A stretch of DNA of 7,616 bases from the NCBI GenBank assembly GCA_033765345.1, contig JANRIC010000032.1:1-7616 (forward strand), given 5' to 3'. A program made the translations under genes and the position numbers. The notes under the pieces were generated by a model. The model was not told the origin of the DNA and searched no databases. It saw nothing but the letters and a program-made list of their open reading frames with translations. The first letter of the stretch is position 1. The number at the start of each line of letters is the position of its first letter. Origin of the DNA: JANRIC01 sp033765345 (lineage in GTDB: Bacteria > Bacteroidota > Bacteroidia > Cytophagales > Microscillaceae). This document shows positions 1 through 6,191 of this stretch, one piece after another.

Positions 1-578
1 TAGAGGTTTTCTTTGCCTCGGAGTTGCTGCTCGAGGTCGGCTTGTTCTTGCTTAAGTTTTTGACGCTGCTCGAGGGCTTCTAGGTATTCTCTCAGGGAGT
101 ATTCAAAGGCTTGCCAACTGCTGTTGGGGGTCTGGATGCGGCTGAGGTACTGTTGCCAGGTGGCTTCGGGGAGCTTTTGAAGTATTTCGGCGATGCGGAG
201 TAGGGTATCGAGGTCTTGGGCTTGGAGGCTTTCGGCGGGCTTTTGGCTGAAGAGTTTTTGTTGGATTTCTTGCGGGAAACGTGCCTGGATGATCTCTCGC
301 AAGGGTACTTTGACTTCTACTTTCTGCCCGCTATGTTCCTGGGGGTTTTGGAGGATTGCTTCGGCTTGTGGGCTGAGTGTCCAGCTTCGCCCCAGAGTTT
401 TGCCGAAGATTTGGGTTTCTACATAGTCTATGAATGTTTGCCGGCTCTGACAGCCGGAGGGGATGGCGATGTGGTAGGTTTTGAAAGGTGGCTCATCCAC
501 GAGTGCAAGGCTGAGTGCTTGCAGGGTTTCGTACTCGGTTTCATAGGATTCATGGTCTCTGTCTGCATACTCGGGCAT
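1..578 (-). CDS. Hypothetical protein, N-terminal part (runs off left edge)
   Basis: The minus-strand frame is open from an in-frame stop at 608-606 to the window edge. The first ATG is at 578-576 and gives 192 visible residues; the C-terminus lies outside the window. The protein starts MPEYADRDHESYETEYETL, an acidic Glu/Tyr-rich head. A mixed region with HIAIPSGCQSRQ (about residues 36-47) and FGKTLGRSWTLSPQ (about 58-71) follows and looks globular. From about residue 159 the chain becomes Gln/Glu/Leu-rich (EALEQRQKLKQEQADLEQQL), typical of a coiled coil. There is no signal peptide or membrane segment, so it is probably cytoplasmic. I do not recognise the family. Overlapping plus-strand frames (193-426, 216-593) are judged to be shadows, because this frame is open throughout and gives a more protein-like composition. 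A candidate promoter lies just upstream (615-647), and the 21-bp repeat array lies beyond that. Confidence 0.7.
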   Translation of the reverse strand, partial: MPEYADRDHESYETEYETLQALSLALVDEPPFKTYHIAIPSGCQSRQTFIDYVETQIFGKTLGRSWTLSPQAEAILQNPQEHSGQKVEVKVPLREIIQARFPQEIQQKLFSQKPAESLQAQDLDTLLRIAEILQKLPEATWQQYLSRIQTPNSSWQAFEYSLREYLEALEQRQKLKQEQADLEQQLRGKENL

Positions 579-614
579 GGGTTGAGGGCTTAGGATGTCA
601 GTTTGCTACATAGC

Positions 615-647
615 TTAAAGGTAGTTTGAAGGGCTTGAAAGCTCAAG
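615..647 (-). promoter_or_regulatory. Candidate Bacteroidota-type promoter for the minus-strand gene
   Basis: On the minus strand, TTG (646-644) is followed after 20 nt by TACCTTTAA (623-615). This approximates the Bacteroidota -33/-7 arrangement (TTTG, 19-21 nt, TAnnTTTG). Transcription would begin near 608, about 30 nt before the ATG at 578. The -7 element lacks the final G, so the call is tentative. Confidence 0.35.
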
Positions 648-688
648 TGCTTGGGGGAGTTTTTTTGTGTAAAATAGTCATTGCGAAG

Positions 689-955
689 TATTGAGCAGAT
701 ATTTCCATGTATTGAGCAGATATTTCCATGTATTGAGCAGATATTTCCATGTATTGAGCAGGCATTTCCATGTATTGAGCAGATATTTCCATGCATTGAG
801 CAGGCGTTTCTGTGCGTTGAGCAGATATTTCCATGCATTGAGCAGGCGTTTCTGTGCGTTGAGCAGATATTTCCATGCGTTGAGCAGGCGTTTCTGTGTA
901 TTGAGCAGGTATTTCCATGCGTTGAGTGGGCATTTCTGTGTATTGAGCAGGTATT
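689..955. repeat. 21-bp tandem repeat array (minisatellite), 12 full units plus a partial unit
   Basis: Twelve contiguous 21-bp units run from 689 to 940, followed by a 15-nt partial unit to 955. The commonest unit begins TATTGAGCAG and ends ATATTTCCATG; units 1, 2, 3 and 5 (starting 689, 710, 731, 773) are identical. A second type begins CATTGAGCAG and ends GCGTTTCTGTG. From unit 5 the two types alternate, giving a 42-bp super-repeat, and units 6-7 (794-835) equal units 8-9 (836-877) exactly. Nine unit positions vary (1, 2, 8, 9, 11, 12, 13, 18, 19) and every change is a transition. Because 21 is a multiple of 3, most frames on both strands stay open across the array. The substitutions change amino acids freely (Ile/Val/Ala, Pro/Leu, Gln/Trp), so these frames look non-coding. 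There are no spacers between units. The array lies between two divergent genes, upstream of both candidate promoters. Confidence 0.95.
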
Positions 956-1061
956 GATTTAAAATTTCACGATAAATGCGTATAAACGTGCTTTATTGGT
1001 AGTATTAAACAAGGAGTGATTCATCTGAAATGCTTGCTAATCATAATTCACCTTTCTTTTA
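956..1061. other. AT-rich spacer, no feature recognised
   Basis: This stretch separates the repeat array from the metH promoter. It is AT-rich and shows no open frame of note, hairpin or repeat that I can support. Confidence 0.5.
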
Positions 1062-1093
1062 TTTGGAATTCAATGTTTTTTAGACTTACTTTG
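1062..1093 (+). promoter_or_regulatory. metH promoter, Bacteroidota type
   Basis: TTTG at 1062-1065 is followed after exactly 20 nt by TTACTTTG at 1086-1093. This matches the Bacteroidota -33/-7 consensus (TTTG, 19-21 nt, TAnnTTTG) at all but one position. The predicted transcription start is near 1098-1101. That places the whole SAM aptamer (1125-1248) inside a leader of about 290 nt ahead of metH, which independently supports the call. Confidence 0.6.
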
Positions 1094-1124
1094 TACCCTA
1101 GTCAATTACCTATATTGAAGTAAT

Positions 1125-1248
1125 TGATTTATAAAGAAGTGCTGAGAGAATAGGCTCGTAGAAGCACTGGCAACCTGTCCACCCTGAATACCCGGAAGAT
1201 AAGGTGCTAAATCCTACCTAATGCAGTGTAATTAGGAAATATAAATTT
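1125..1248 (+). ncRNA. SAM-I (S-box) riboswitch aptamer upstream of metH
   Basis: Conserved S-box blocks are visible: GGCAACC at 1169-1175 and AAGGTGCTAAATCC at 1201-1214. The fold can be drawn by hand. P1 pairs ATTTATA (1127-1133) with TATAAAT (1240-1246). P2 pairs AGTGCT (1138-1143) with AGCACT (1163-1168). A kink-turn follows, with tandem G·A pairs (1144-1145 with 1161-1162) and a 3-nt bulge (1158-1160). P2b is GAG/CTC (1146-1148, 1155-1157). Its loop TAGG (1151-1154) can form the family's pseudoknot with CCTA (1213-1216). P3 uses ACCT (1173-1176) with AGGT (1202-1205). P4 is CCTAAT/ATTAGG (1217-1222, 1231-1236). SAM binding in this family represses methionine and sulfur genes, which suits the downstream metH. 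A TPP or cobalamin riboswitch does not fit these motifs. Confidence 0.9.
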
Positions 1249-1269
1249 GATTGCTGAAAATCATAATTC

Positions 1270-1323
1270 TTATATCTTCCTGATAAATCGGGATACCCAA
1301 AAAGTATCCTGAAAGATGTTTTT
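1270..1323 (+). terminator. Riboswitch expression platform: SAM-controlled terminator
   Basis: The core hairpin pairs CGGGATAC (1289-1296) with GTATCCTG (1304-1311; one G·U) around a 7-nt loop. An outer helix of ATCTT (1274-1278) with AAGAT (1313-1317) brings the stem next to a U-run at 1319-1323. A competing antiterminator is also visible: 1235-1244 can pair with 1270-1280 in 10 pairs with one bulged C (1276). That helix uses the 3' strand of aptamer P1 and the end of P4, and it captures the ATCTT needed by the terminator. The two states therefore exclude each other: SAM bound gives P1 plus terminator, SAM absent gives antiterminator and read-through. This is inferred from complementarity alone. 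Confidence 0.65.
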
Positions 1324-1389
1324 GTATGATTACAAACATGAACACTTTTTCTATTATTTGGTTTTAACCTCTAAAAACTTAAAAAAAGA

Positions 1390-4300
1390 ATGATTCAGGA
1401 CTTACTGAAAGAGCGAATTTTGGTACTTGACGGTGCTATGGGCACTATGATTCAAACCTATAAATTCGACGAAGATGATTACCGCGGCGAACGCTTCAAA
1501 GACTTTCCTCACCCTCTAAAAGGTAATAATGACCTGCTTTCCATCACCCAACCACAAGTAATTCAGGCGATTCATCGCGCTTTTTTAGAAGCTGGTGCAG
1601 ATATCATAGAAACAAATACCTTCAATAGTACTTCCGTGGCAATGGCTGATTATCATTTGGAAGACCTGGTGTACGAACTTAACTTGCAGTCTGCCCGTAT
1701 TGCCCGTGAAGTAGCTGACGAATTCACCCGAAAAACACCTCAAAAACCTCGCTTCGTGGCTGGTTCTATCGGACCTACCAACAAAACTGCCTCTCTCTCC
1801 CCAGATGTGAATAATCCCGGATTTAGAGCCATTTCTTTTGATGAGCTCGTAGACGCTTATACGGAGCAAATTCATGGACTGGTAGAGGGCGGCGTGGATC
1901 TATTGTTGGTAGAGACAATCTTTGACACCCTCAATGCCAAGGCGGCACTTTTTGCCATTGATCAATATTATGAAAAAATCGGACGCCAACTCCCAATCAT
2001 GGTTTCGGGTACGATTACCGACGCTGCCGGGCGTACTCTCTCTGGCCAAACCATAGAGGCTTTTCTTATCTCGGTTTCCCATTTACCCTTACTGACCGTA
2101 GGGGTCAACTGTGCCCTGGGAGCCGACCTCATGCGCCCCTACATCCAAAGTCTCTCCAAACACGCCCCTTTTTCCGTATCTGCACACCCCAACGCTGGGC
2201 TTCCCAATGAGTTTGGAGAATACGACCAGACTCCCGAACAAATGGCCGAAATCATTGATGATTTCCTCCAAAATGGCTTCCTGAATATCGTGGGAGGGTG
2301 TTGTGGTACTACGCCCCAACACATCAAATTGATCGCAGACAGAGCCGCTCATTATGCCCCGCGCCCCGTTGAGCCTCAACCTGCCTTTTCTACCTTCAGT
2401 GGGATGGAGCCGCTCATCGTCACGCCGGAAATTAACTTTATTAATGTAGGTGAGCGTACCAATGTGACTGGCTCGACCAAATTCCGCCAATTGATCAAGG
2501 AAGAAAAATATGAAGAAGCCCTCTCTGTTGCCAAAAGCCAAGTAGACGGTGGCGCACAGATGATTGATGTAAATATGGATGAAGGTATGATTGATTCTGA
2601 GGAAGTTATGGTTACTTTCCTCAATTTGATCGCCTCCGAACCTGATATTGCCAGACTGCCGATTATGATTGATTCTTCCAAATGGTCGGTCATTGAAGCA
2701 GGTTTGAAATGTGTGCAGGGAAAAGCTGTAGTCAATTCCATTTCACTCAAAGAAGGCGAAGAAGCTTTTATCGAGAAGGCCAAACTCATTCGTCGTTATG
2801 GGGCTTCGGTCATTGTGATGGCTTTTGACGAGCAAGGGCAAGCCGATTCTTATGAACGCCGTATCGAGATTTGTGAAAGAGCGTATCGAATTCTAGTGGA
2901 TCAAGTCAAATTTCCTCCCCAGGACATCATCTTCGACCCCAATATACTTACCGTCGCTACTGGTATCGAAGAGCATAACAATTATGCCGTAGATTTTATC
3001 CATGCAACTCGCTGGATCAAAGAAAACCTACCCTACGCCAAAGTCAGTGGGGGAGTAAGTAATATATCCTTTTCTTTTAGGGGCAATGACCTGATTCGTG
3101 AAGCGATGCACTCCGCATTTCTCTACCACGCCATTAAAGCCGGCATGGATATGGGGATTGTCAATGCCGGAATGATTGCCGTTTATGATGATATTCCCAA
3201 AGATATGCTTGCGCTGATCGAGGATGTACTGCTCAATCGCCGCCCCGATGCCACTGAAAGGCTCGTAAGCTTTGCTGAAAATGTCAAAGGCGATGGCAAA
3301 AAGAAAGAATTAGACCTCTCTTGGCGCGACAATACCGTAGAAGAAAGGCTTAAATACGCCCTGATGAAGGGAATTACGGATTACATTGACCAAGATACCG
3401 AAGAAGCCCGGCAAAAATTTGACAAACCCCTACAGGTGATCGAGGGACCCTTGATGGATGGGATGAATGTGGTCGGAGACCTTTTTGGGGCTGGGAAAAT
3501 GTTCTTGCCACAGGTCGTAAAAAGTGCCCGCGTGATGAAAAAATCCGTGGCTTATCTGATGCCTTTTATGGAAAAGGAAAAAGAAGAAGCTGCCGCCCGA
3601 GGCGAACTCGATAAACAGGGAGGCGGTAAGGTGCTCATGGCTACCGTAAAAGGAGATGTTCACGACATCGGTAAAAATATCGTGGGAGTGGTCATGGCTT
3701 GTAATAATTTTGAAGTCATTGACCTAGGTGTGATGGTGCCTGCCGAAAAAATACTCGAGGCTGCCCGCCGAGAAAATGTAGATGTGATCGGTCTGAGTGG
3801 GCTGATTACTCCCAGTCTGGACGAAATGGTACACGTGGCTTCCGAAATGGAACGACAGGGTTTTAATATTCCAATACTTATCGGCGGGGCTACTACGTCG
3901 CGCATCCACACCGCCGTAAAAATCGCCCCCAAATACAAGCACCCAGTCATTCACGTACTCGATGCTTCCAGAAGTGTCCCCGTAGTCAGTAATCTGCTGA
4001 ATCCCAAACAAAAAGACATTTTTACACAAGAAATCAGAGACGAATACGAACGCATGCGTGAAGGACACGCCCGCAGAAAAGAAGATAAAAAATTTGTGCG
4101 GATAGAGGACGCCCGTGAAAATAAATACAAAATAAACTGGTCTGAAACCCAGGTCAAAAAACCGGAATTTCTCGGAAATAAAGTCTTTGAAGAGTATTCA
4201 TTGGAAGAATTAAGCCATTACATCGATTGGACTCCTTTCTTCCAGACTTGGGAACTGCACGGACGCTTCCCCAAAATCCTGGAGGATGACGTAGTGGGCT

Positions 4301-5139
4301 CGGAAGCTCGTAAACTTTATGCCGATGCCCAGATGATGCTCCAAAAGCTGACTCGAGAAAAACTACTGACCGCCAAAGCTGTCATTGGATTTTACCCGGC
4401 AAATGCCTCCCACGATGATGAAATCGCTGTGTATTCTTTCCAAAAACAAGCCGTGGCACTGGTCAATGGAAACAGCCACGCGCAAGAATCCGAGTTTGAA
4501 TACATCGAGAATCGCAAGGAAGTAGAGTTTACACTGCATTCTCTCAGACAACAAGCCGAAAAATCTCAAAGTATTCCCAATATTTCGCTTACTGACTTCA
4601 TAGCTCCCCAAAACTCCGGCATTGAGGATTATATCGGTGCATTTGCCATCGGGATTTTTGGCGCCGAAGAGCTAGCTCGAAAGTATGAAAGCGACCACGA
4701 CGATTACAATGCCATTATGGTCAAAGCCCTGGCAGATCGTTTTGCGGAAGCCTTTGCCGAACGCCTACACGAAAGGGTGCGTAAGGAATTCTGGGGCTAC
4801 GAACCCGAAGAAGCACTCAGCAATGAAGAACTGATTAGAGAAAAATACAAAGGAATTCGCCCAGCACCTGGCTATCCGGCCTGCCCCGATCATACCGAAA
4901 AGATTACTTTATTCAAAATGCTGGAAGCATCAGATAAAATCGGATTGGTTTTGACTGAAAACCTCGCCATGTATCCCGCAGCAGCCGTATCGGGTTGGTA
5001 TTTTTCGCATCCCGAATCCAAATATTTTGGGCTGGGTAAGATCAACAAAGACCAGGTAGAAGATTATGCCCAGCGTAAAGGAATGACTTTGCAGGAGGCA
5101 GAAAGGTGGTTAAGCCCGGTTTTAAACTATGACATTTAA
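1390..5139 (+). CDS. metH: Cobalamin-dependent methionine synthase (5-methyltetrahydrofolate-homocysteine methyltransferase)
   Basis: MetH transfers the methyl group of 5-methyl-THF to homocysteine through methylcobalamin, giving methionine and THF in the cytoplasm. The 1249-residue product is close to E. coli MetH (1227) and carries every module. The homocysteine domain (about 1-325) begins ILVLDGAMGTMIQ and has zinc ligands Cys241 (VNCALG), Cys304 and Cys305 (GGCCGTT). The pterin domain (about 345-620) has NFINVGERTNVTGS from residue 349. A helical cap (about 660-740) precedes the B12 domain, with DVHDIG at 756-761; His758 is the lower axial cobalt ligand, and SGLITPSLDEM follows at 803-813. 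The reactivation domain (about 910-1249) has RPAPGYPACP from Arg1157, the SAM-binding signature. The start matches the family N-terminus (MIQDLLKERILVLDG) and follows an A-rich tract rather than a Shine-Dalgarno. It is a single-gene unit under a SAM riboswitch with its own terminator. No truncation or missing key residue was seen. Confidence 0.98.
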   Translation: MIQDLLKERILVLDGAMGTMIQTYKFDEDDYRGERFKDFPHPLKGNNDLLSITQPQVIQAIHRAFLEAGADIIETNTFNSTSVAMADYHLEDLVYELNLQSARIAREVADEFTRKTPQKPRFVAGSIGPTNKTASLSPDVNNPGFRAISFDELVDAYTEQIHGLVEGGVDLLLVETIFDTLNAKAALFAIDQYYEKIGRQLPIMVSGTITDAAGRTLSGQTIEAFLISVSHLPLLTVGVNCALGADLMRPYIQSLSKHAPFSVSAHPNAGLPNEFGEYDQTPEQMAEIIDDFLQNGFLNIVGGCCGTTPQHIKLIADRAAHYAPRPVEPQPAFSTFSGMEPLIVTPEINFINVGERTNVTGSTKFRQLIKEEKYEEALSVAKSQVDGGAQMIDVNMDEGMIDSEEVMVTFLNLIASEPDIARLPIMIDSSKWSVIEAGLKCVQGKAVVNSISLKEGEEAFIEKAKLIRRYGASVIVMAFDEQGQADSYERRIEICERAYRILVDQVKFPPQDIIFDPNILTVATGIEEHNNYAVDFIHATRWIKENLPYAKVSGGVSNISFSFRGNDLIREAMHSAFLYHAIKAGMDMGIVNAGMIAVYDDIPKDMLALIEDVLLNRRPDATERLVSFAENVKGDGKKKELDLSWRDNTVEERLKYALMKGITDYIDQDTEEARQKFDKPLQVIEGPLMDGMNVVGDLFGAGKMFLPQVVKSARVMKKSVAYLMPFMEKEKEEAAARGELDKQGGGKVLMATVKGDVHDIGKNIVGVVMACNNFEVIDLGVMVPAEKILEAARRENVDVIGLSGLITPSLDEMVHVASEMERQGFNIPILIGGATTSRIHTAVKIAPKYKHPVIHVLDASRSVPVVSNLLNPKQKDIFTQEIRDEYERMREGHARRKEDKKFVRIEDARENKYKINWSETQVKKPEFLGNKVFEEYSLEELSHYIDWTPFFQTWELHGRFPKILEDDVVGSEARKLYADAQMMLQKLTREKLLTAKAVIGFYPANASHDDEIAVYSFQKQAVALVNGNSHAQESEFEYIENRKEVEFTLHSLRQQAEKSQSIPNISLTDFIAPQNSGIEDYIGAFAIGIFGAEELARKYESDHDDYNAIMVKALADRFAEAFAERLHERVRKEFWGYEPEEALSNEELIREKYKGIRPAPGYPACPDHTEKITLFKMLEASDKIGLVLTENLAMYPAAAVSGWYFSHPESKYFGLGKINKDQVEDYAQRKGMTLQEAERWLSPVLNYDI

Positions 5140-5162
5140 AAAAAAACGTTTTTGATCTTTTT

Positions 5163-5195
5163 AAAACCAAGTCCGGCAGAAGGGCTTGGTTTTTT
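5163..5195 (+). terminator. Intrinsic terminator of metH
   Basis: AAAACCAAGTCC (5163-5174) pairs with GGGCTTGGTTTT (5182-5193) over 12 bp with one G·U, around the loop GGCAGAA. A run of T residues extends to 5195. It starts 24 nt after the metH stop codon. The A-run on the 5' side could let it work weakly on the opposite strand too. Confidence 0.9.
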
Positions 5196-5217
5196 GCTTT
5201 GTGAGATTTTTATTTTT

Positions 5218-5320
5218 TATACCCAGATTGAAGTGATTTGCCTGATTTTCTTGATTGATTAGCTTGATTATTAATGATTTAAAAGCTAAAATCTCGGAAA
5301 ACCACTTCGGTTTGAGTATA
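5218..5320. repeat. 103-nt imperfect palindrome, possible MITE-like relic
   Basis: The left arm 5218-5249 (starting TATACCCAGATTGAAGTG) pairs with the right arm 5288-5320 (complement starting TATACTCAAACCGAAGTG). There are 28 pairs, three of them G·U, with four mismatches and one bulge. Inside it, AGCTT (5261-5265) pairs with AAGCT (5283-5287). Both ends are TATA. Long inverted ends, a non-coding core and TA at the tips resemble a small non-autonomous element or a structured intergenic repeat. No second full copy is present in this window, so the mobile nature is inference. Confidence 0.55.
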
Positions 5321-5598
5321 AAAGTATATATCCCTTCACAAGCCTCTCAATGGGTGTTGGAGGTTATTTTGCTGAAAATTAAGCCTTTATCAAGCAGATA
5401 AAGCATAGCATTTTTAAGAAAATCCTACTTTCACACAATGAAGGACTGTAATGAGCAAACTTTAAAAATTCATTCCTTTTCCTAGCCCGTCTTACACAAG
5501 TCTGCTGTCCTTGTCTAAACCACTGACAACCCTCAGTTTGATTTTTCCCGTAAATGCCATCAACAAAGCAAAAATACAAAGATCCAAATTATATAATC
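5321..5598. other. Spacer without recognised genes
   Basis: I see no convincing gene, RNA or promoter in this spacer. A minus-strand frame at 5379-5579 would encode 66 residues but has no family motif or credible composition. A plus-strand frame from 5511 is out of phase with the following gene. A weak hairpin at about 5341-5363 (CCTC/GAGG) is not followed by a proper T-run. Confidence 0.4.
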
Positions 5599-5985
5599 AT
5601 GAAATTCTTCAGCATCATTCTAATCAGTCTAGGAGCATTGTCTATGGGAGTAGTAGGGGTCTACTGGTTTTTGAATTATCAAAGAAATATAAAACAGATG
5701 ATTCCCGTTGAAAAATTTGTAGGCAATGCCGAAGTCCCGAACAAAAAACCTGCACATTTGGAATACATAAGAAATATCACCTGTCTGATGCTGGCAATCG
5801 CCTTGTTATGTGTGCTTGCTTTCATCTATTTGAACCGTCTGAGAATCCTTGCTATAGCCGTGTCCTTGGGAAGCCCGCTTCTTGTGGCTTTCCTTAGCCT
5901 CCCTAAAACAATTTTATTCACCTCACCACTGCTCATCGGCGGAATCATCGCTGATGAGAGTATAATAAGAAATCATCGTCCATAA
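5599..5985 (+). CDS. Small integral membrane protein of unknown function
   Basis: The product is 128 residues from ATG 5599. I prefer this start to the upstream ATG at 5554 because the protein then begins MKFFSIILISLGALSMG, a normal short charged tip followed by a hydrophobic helix. The upstream start would add 15 polar residues (MPSTKQKYKDPNYII). Four hydrophobic segments are visible, at about residues 4-25, 61-77, 82-98 and 101-115. A basic and polar loop (about 26-58, NYQRNIKQMIPVEKF) separates the first two. The C-terminus is short and basic (IIRNHRP). I do not recognise the family, and nothing nearby suggests a partner. A strong terminator 84 nt downstream and the metH terminator upstream make it a single-gene unit. 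No clear promoter was found. The composition is protein-like and all segments lie in one frame, so a real gene is likely. Confidence 0.72.
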   Translation: MKFFSIILISLGALSMGVVGVYWFLNYQRNIKQMIPVEKFVGNAEVPNKKPAHLEYIRNITCLMLAIALLCVLAFIYLNRLRILAIAVSLGSPLLVAFLSLPKTILFTSPLLIGGIIADESIIRNHRP

Positions 5986-6069
5986 GTTACCCTTTTGGTC
6001 GAGTAAGATAGTACATAGGGTAAATCAATTCAGTCTAAGTTTTTTAGCATTTGAAAATTTAGATCAGGC

Positions 6070-6109
6070 ATATAGCTTTGCTAATATTTAGCAAAGTTAT
6101 ATTTTTTTT
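6070..6109 (+). terminator. Intrinsic terminator downstream of the membrane protein gene
   Basis: A 15-bp stem (6070-6084 with 6088-6102, one G·U, otherwise perfect) has a 3-nt TAT loop and is followed by T residues to 6109. Its core is CTTTGCTAA / TTAGCAAAG. It lies 84 nt after the stop codon of the 5599-5985 gene and 82 nt before the next gene, so it insulates the two. Confidence 0.88.
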
Positions 6110-6191
6110 ATACCTTAGCCGAAGTAGATATATATGCGATTAACAGAATAAAGCACAAATCATCCACTTCTTTCAGGAATTTACTCAAGAA

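Noticed and set aside
193..593. Plus-strand frames of 77 and 125 residues
   Set aside because: They lie opposite the longer continuous minus-strand frame and have Trp/Cys/Phe-rich composition typical of antisense shadows.
641..670. Terminator-like stretch CTCAAG...CTTGGG followed by T residues
   Set aside because: The stem would have a 2-nt loop and mismatches, so it is not a credible hairpin.
689..955. CRISPR array
   Set aside because: The repeat units abut each other with no spacers, and the period is exactly 21 bp, so it is a minisatellite.
590..962. Repeat-encoded heptapeptide proteins (IEQIFPC on plus; MEISAQ-type and HGNICS-type on minus)
   Set aside because: The frames are open because 21 is divisible by 3. 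Variation between units freely changes amino acids, several frames are equally open, and no credible start region or family match is seen.
1281..1292. Alternative small hairpin TCCTGA/TCGGGA overlapping the terminator stem (about 1278-1292)
   Set aside because: It is possible, but shorter and weaker than the 10-pair antiterminator, so it was not called separately.
1338..1367. Nine-codon leader peptide (MNTFSIIWF) just before metH
   Set aside because: It has no ribosome site and no run of regulatory Met codons. The riboswitch already explains regulation, so it is probably chance.
5379..5579. Minus-strand 66-residue frame
   Set aside because: It lacks recognisable motifs and a promoter, and lies in AT-rich spacer overlapping the start region of the plus-strand gene.
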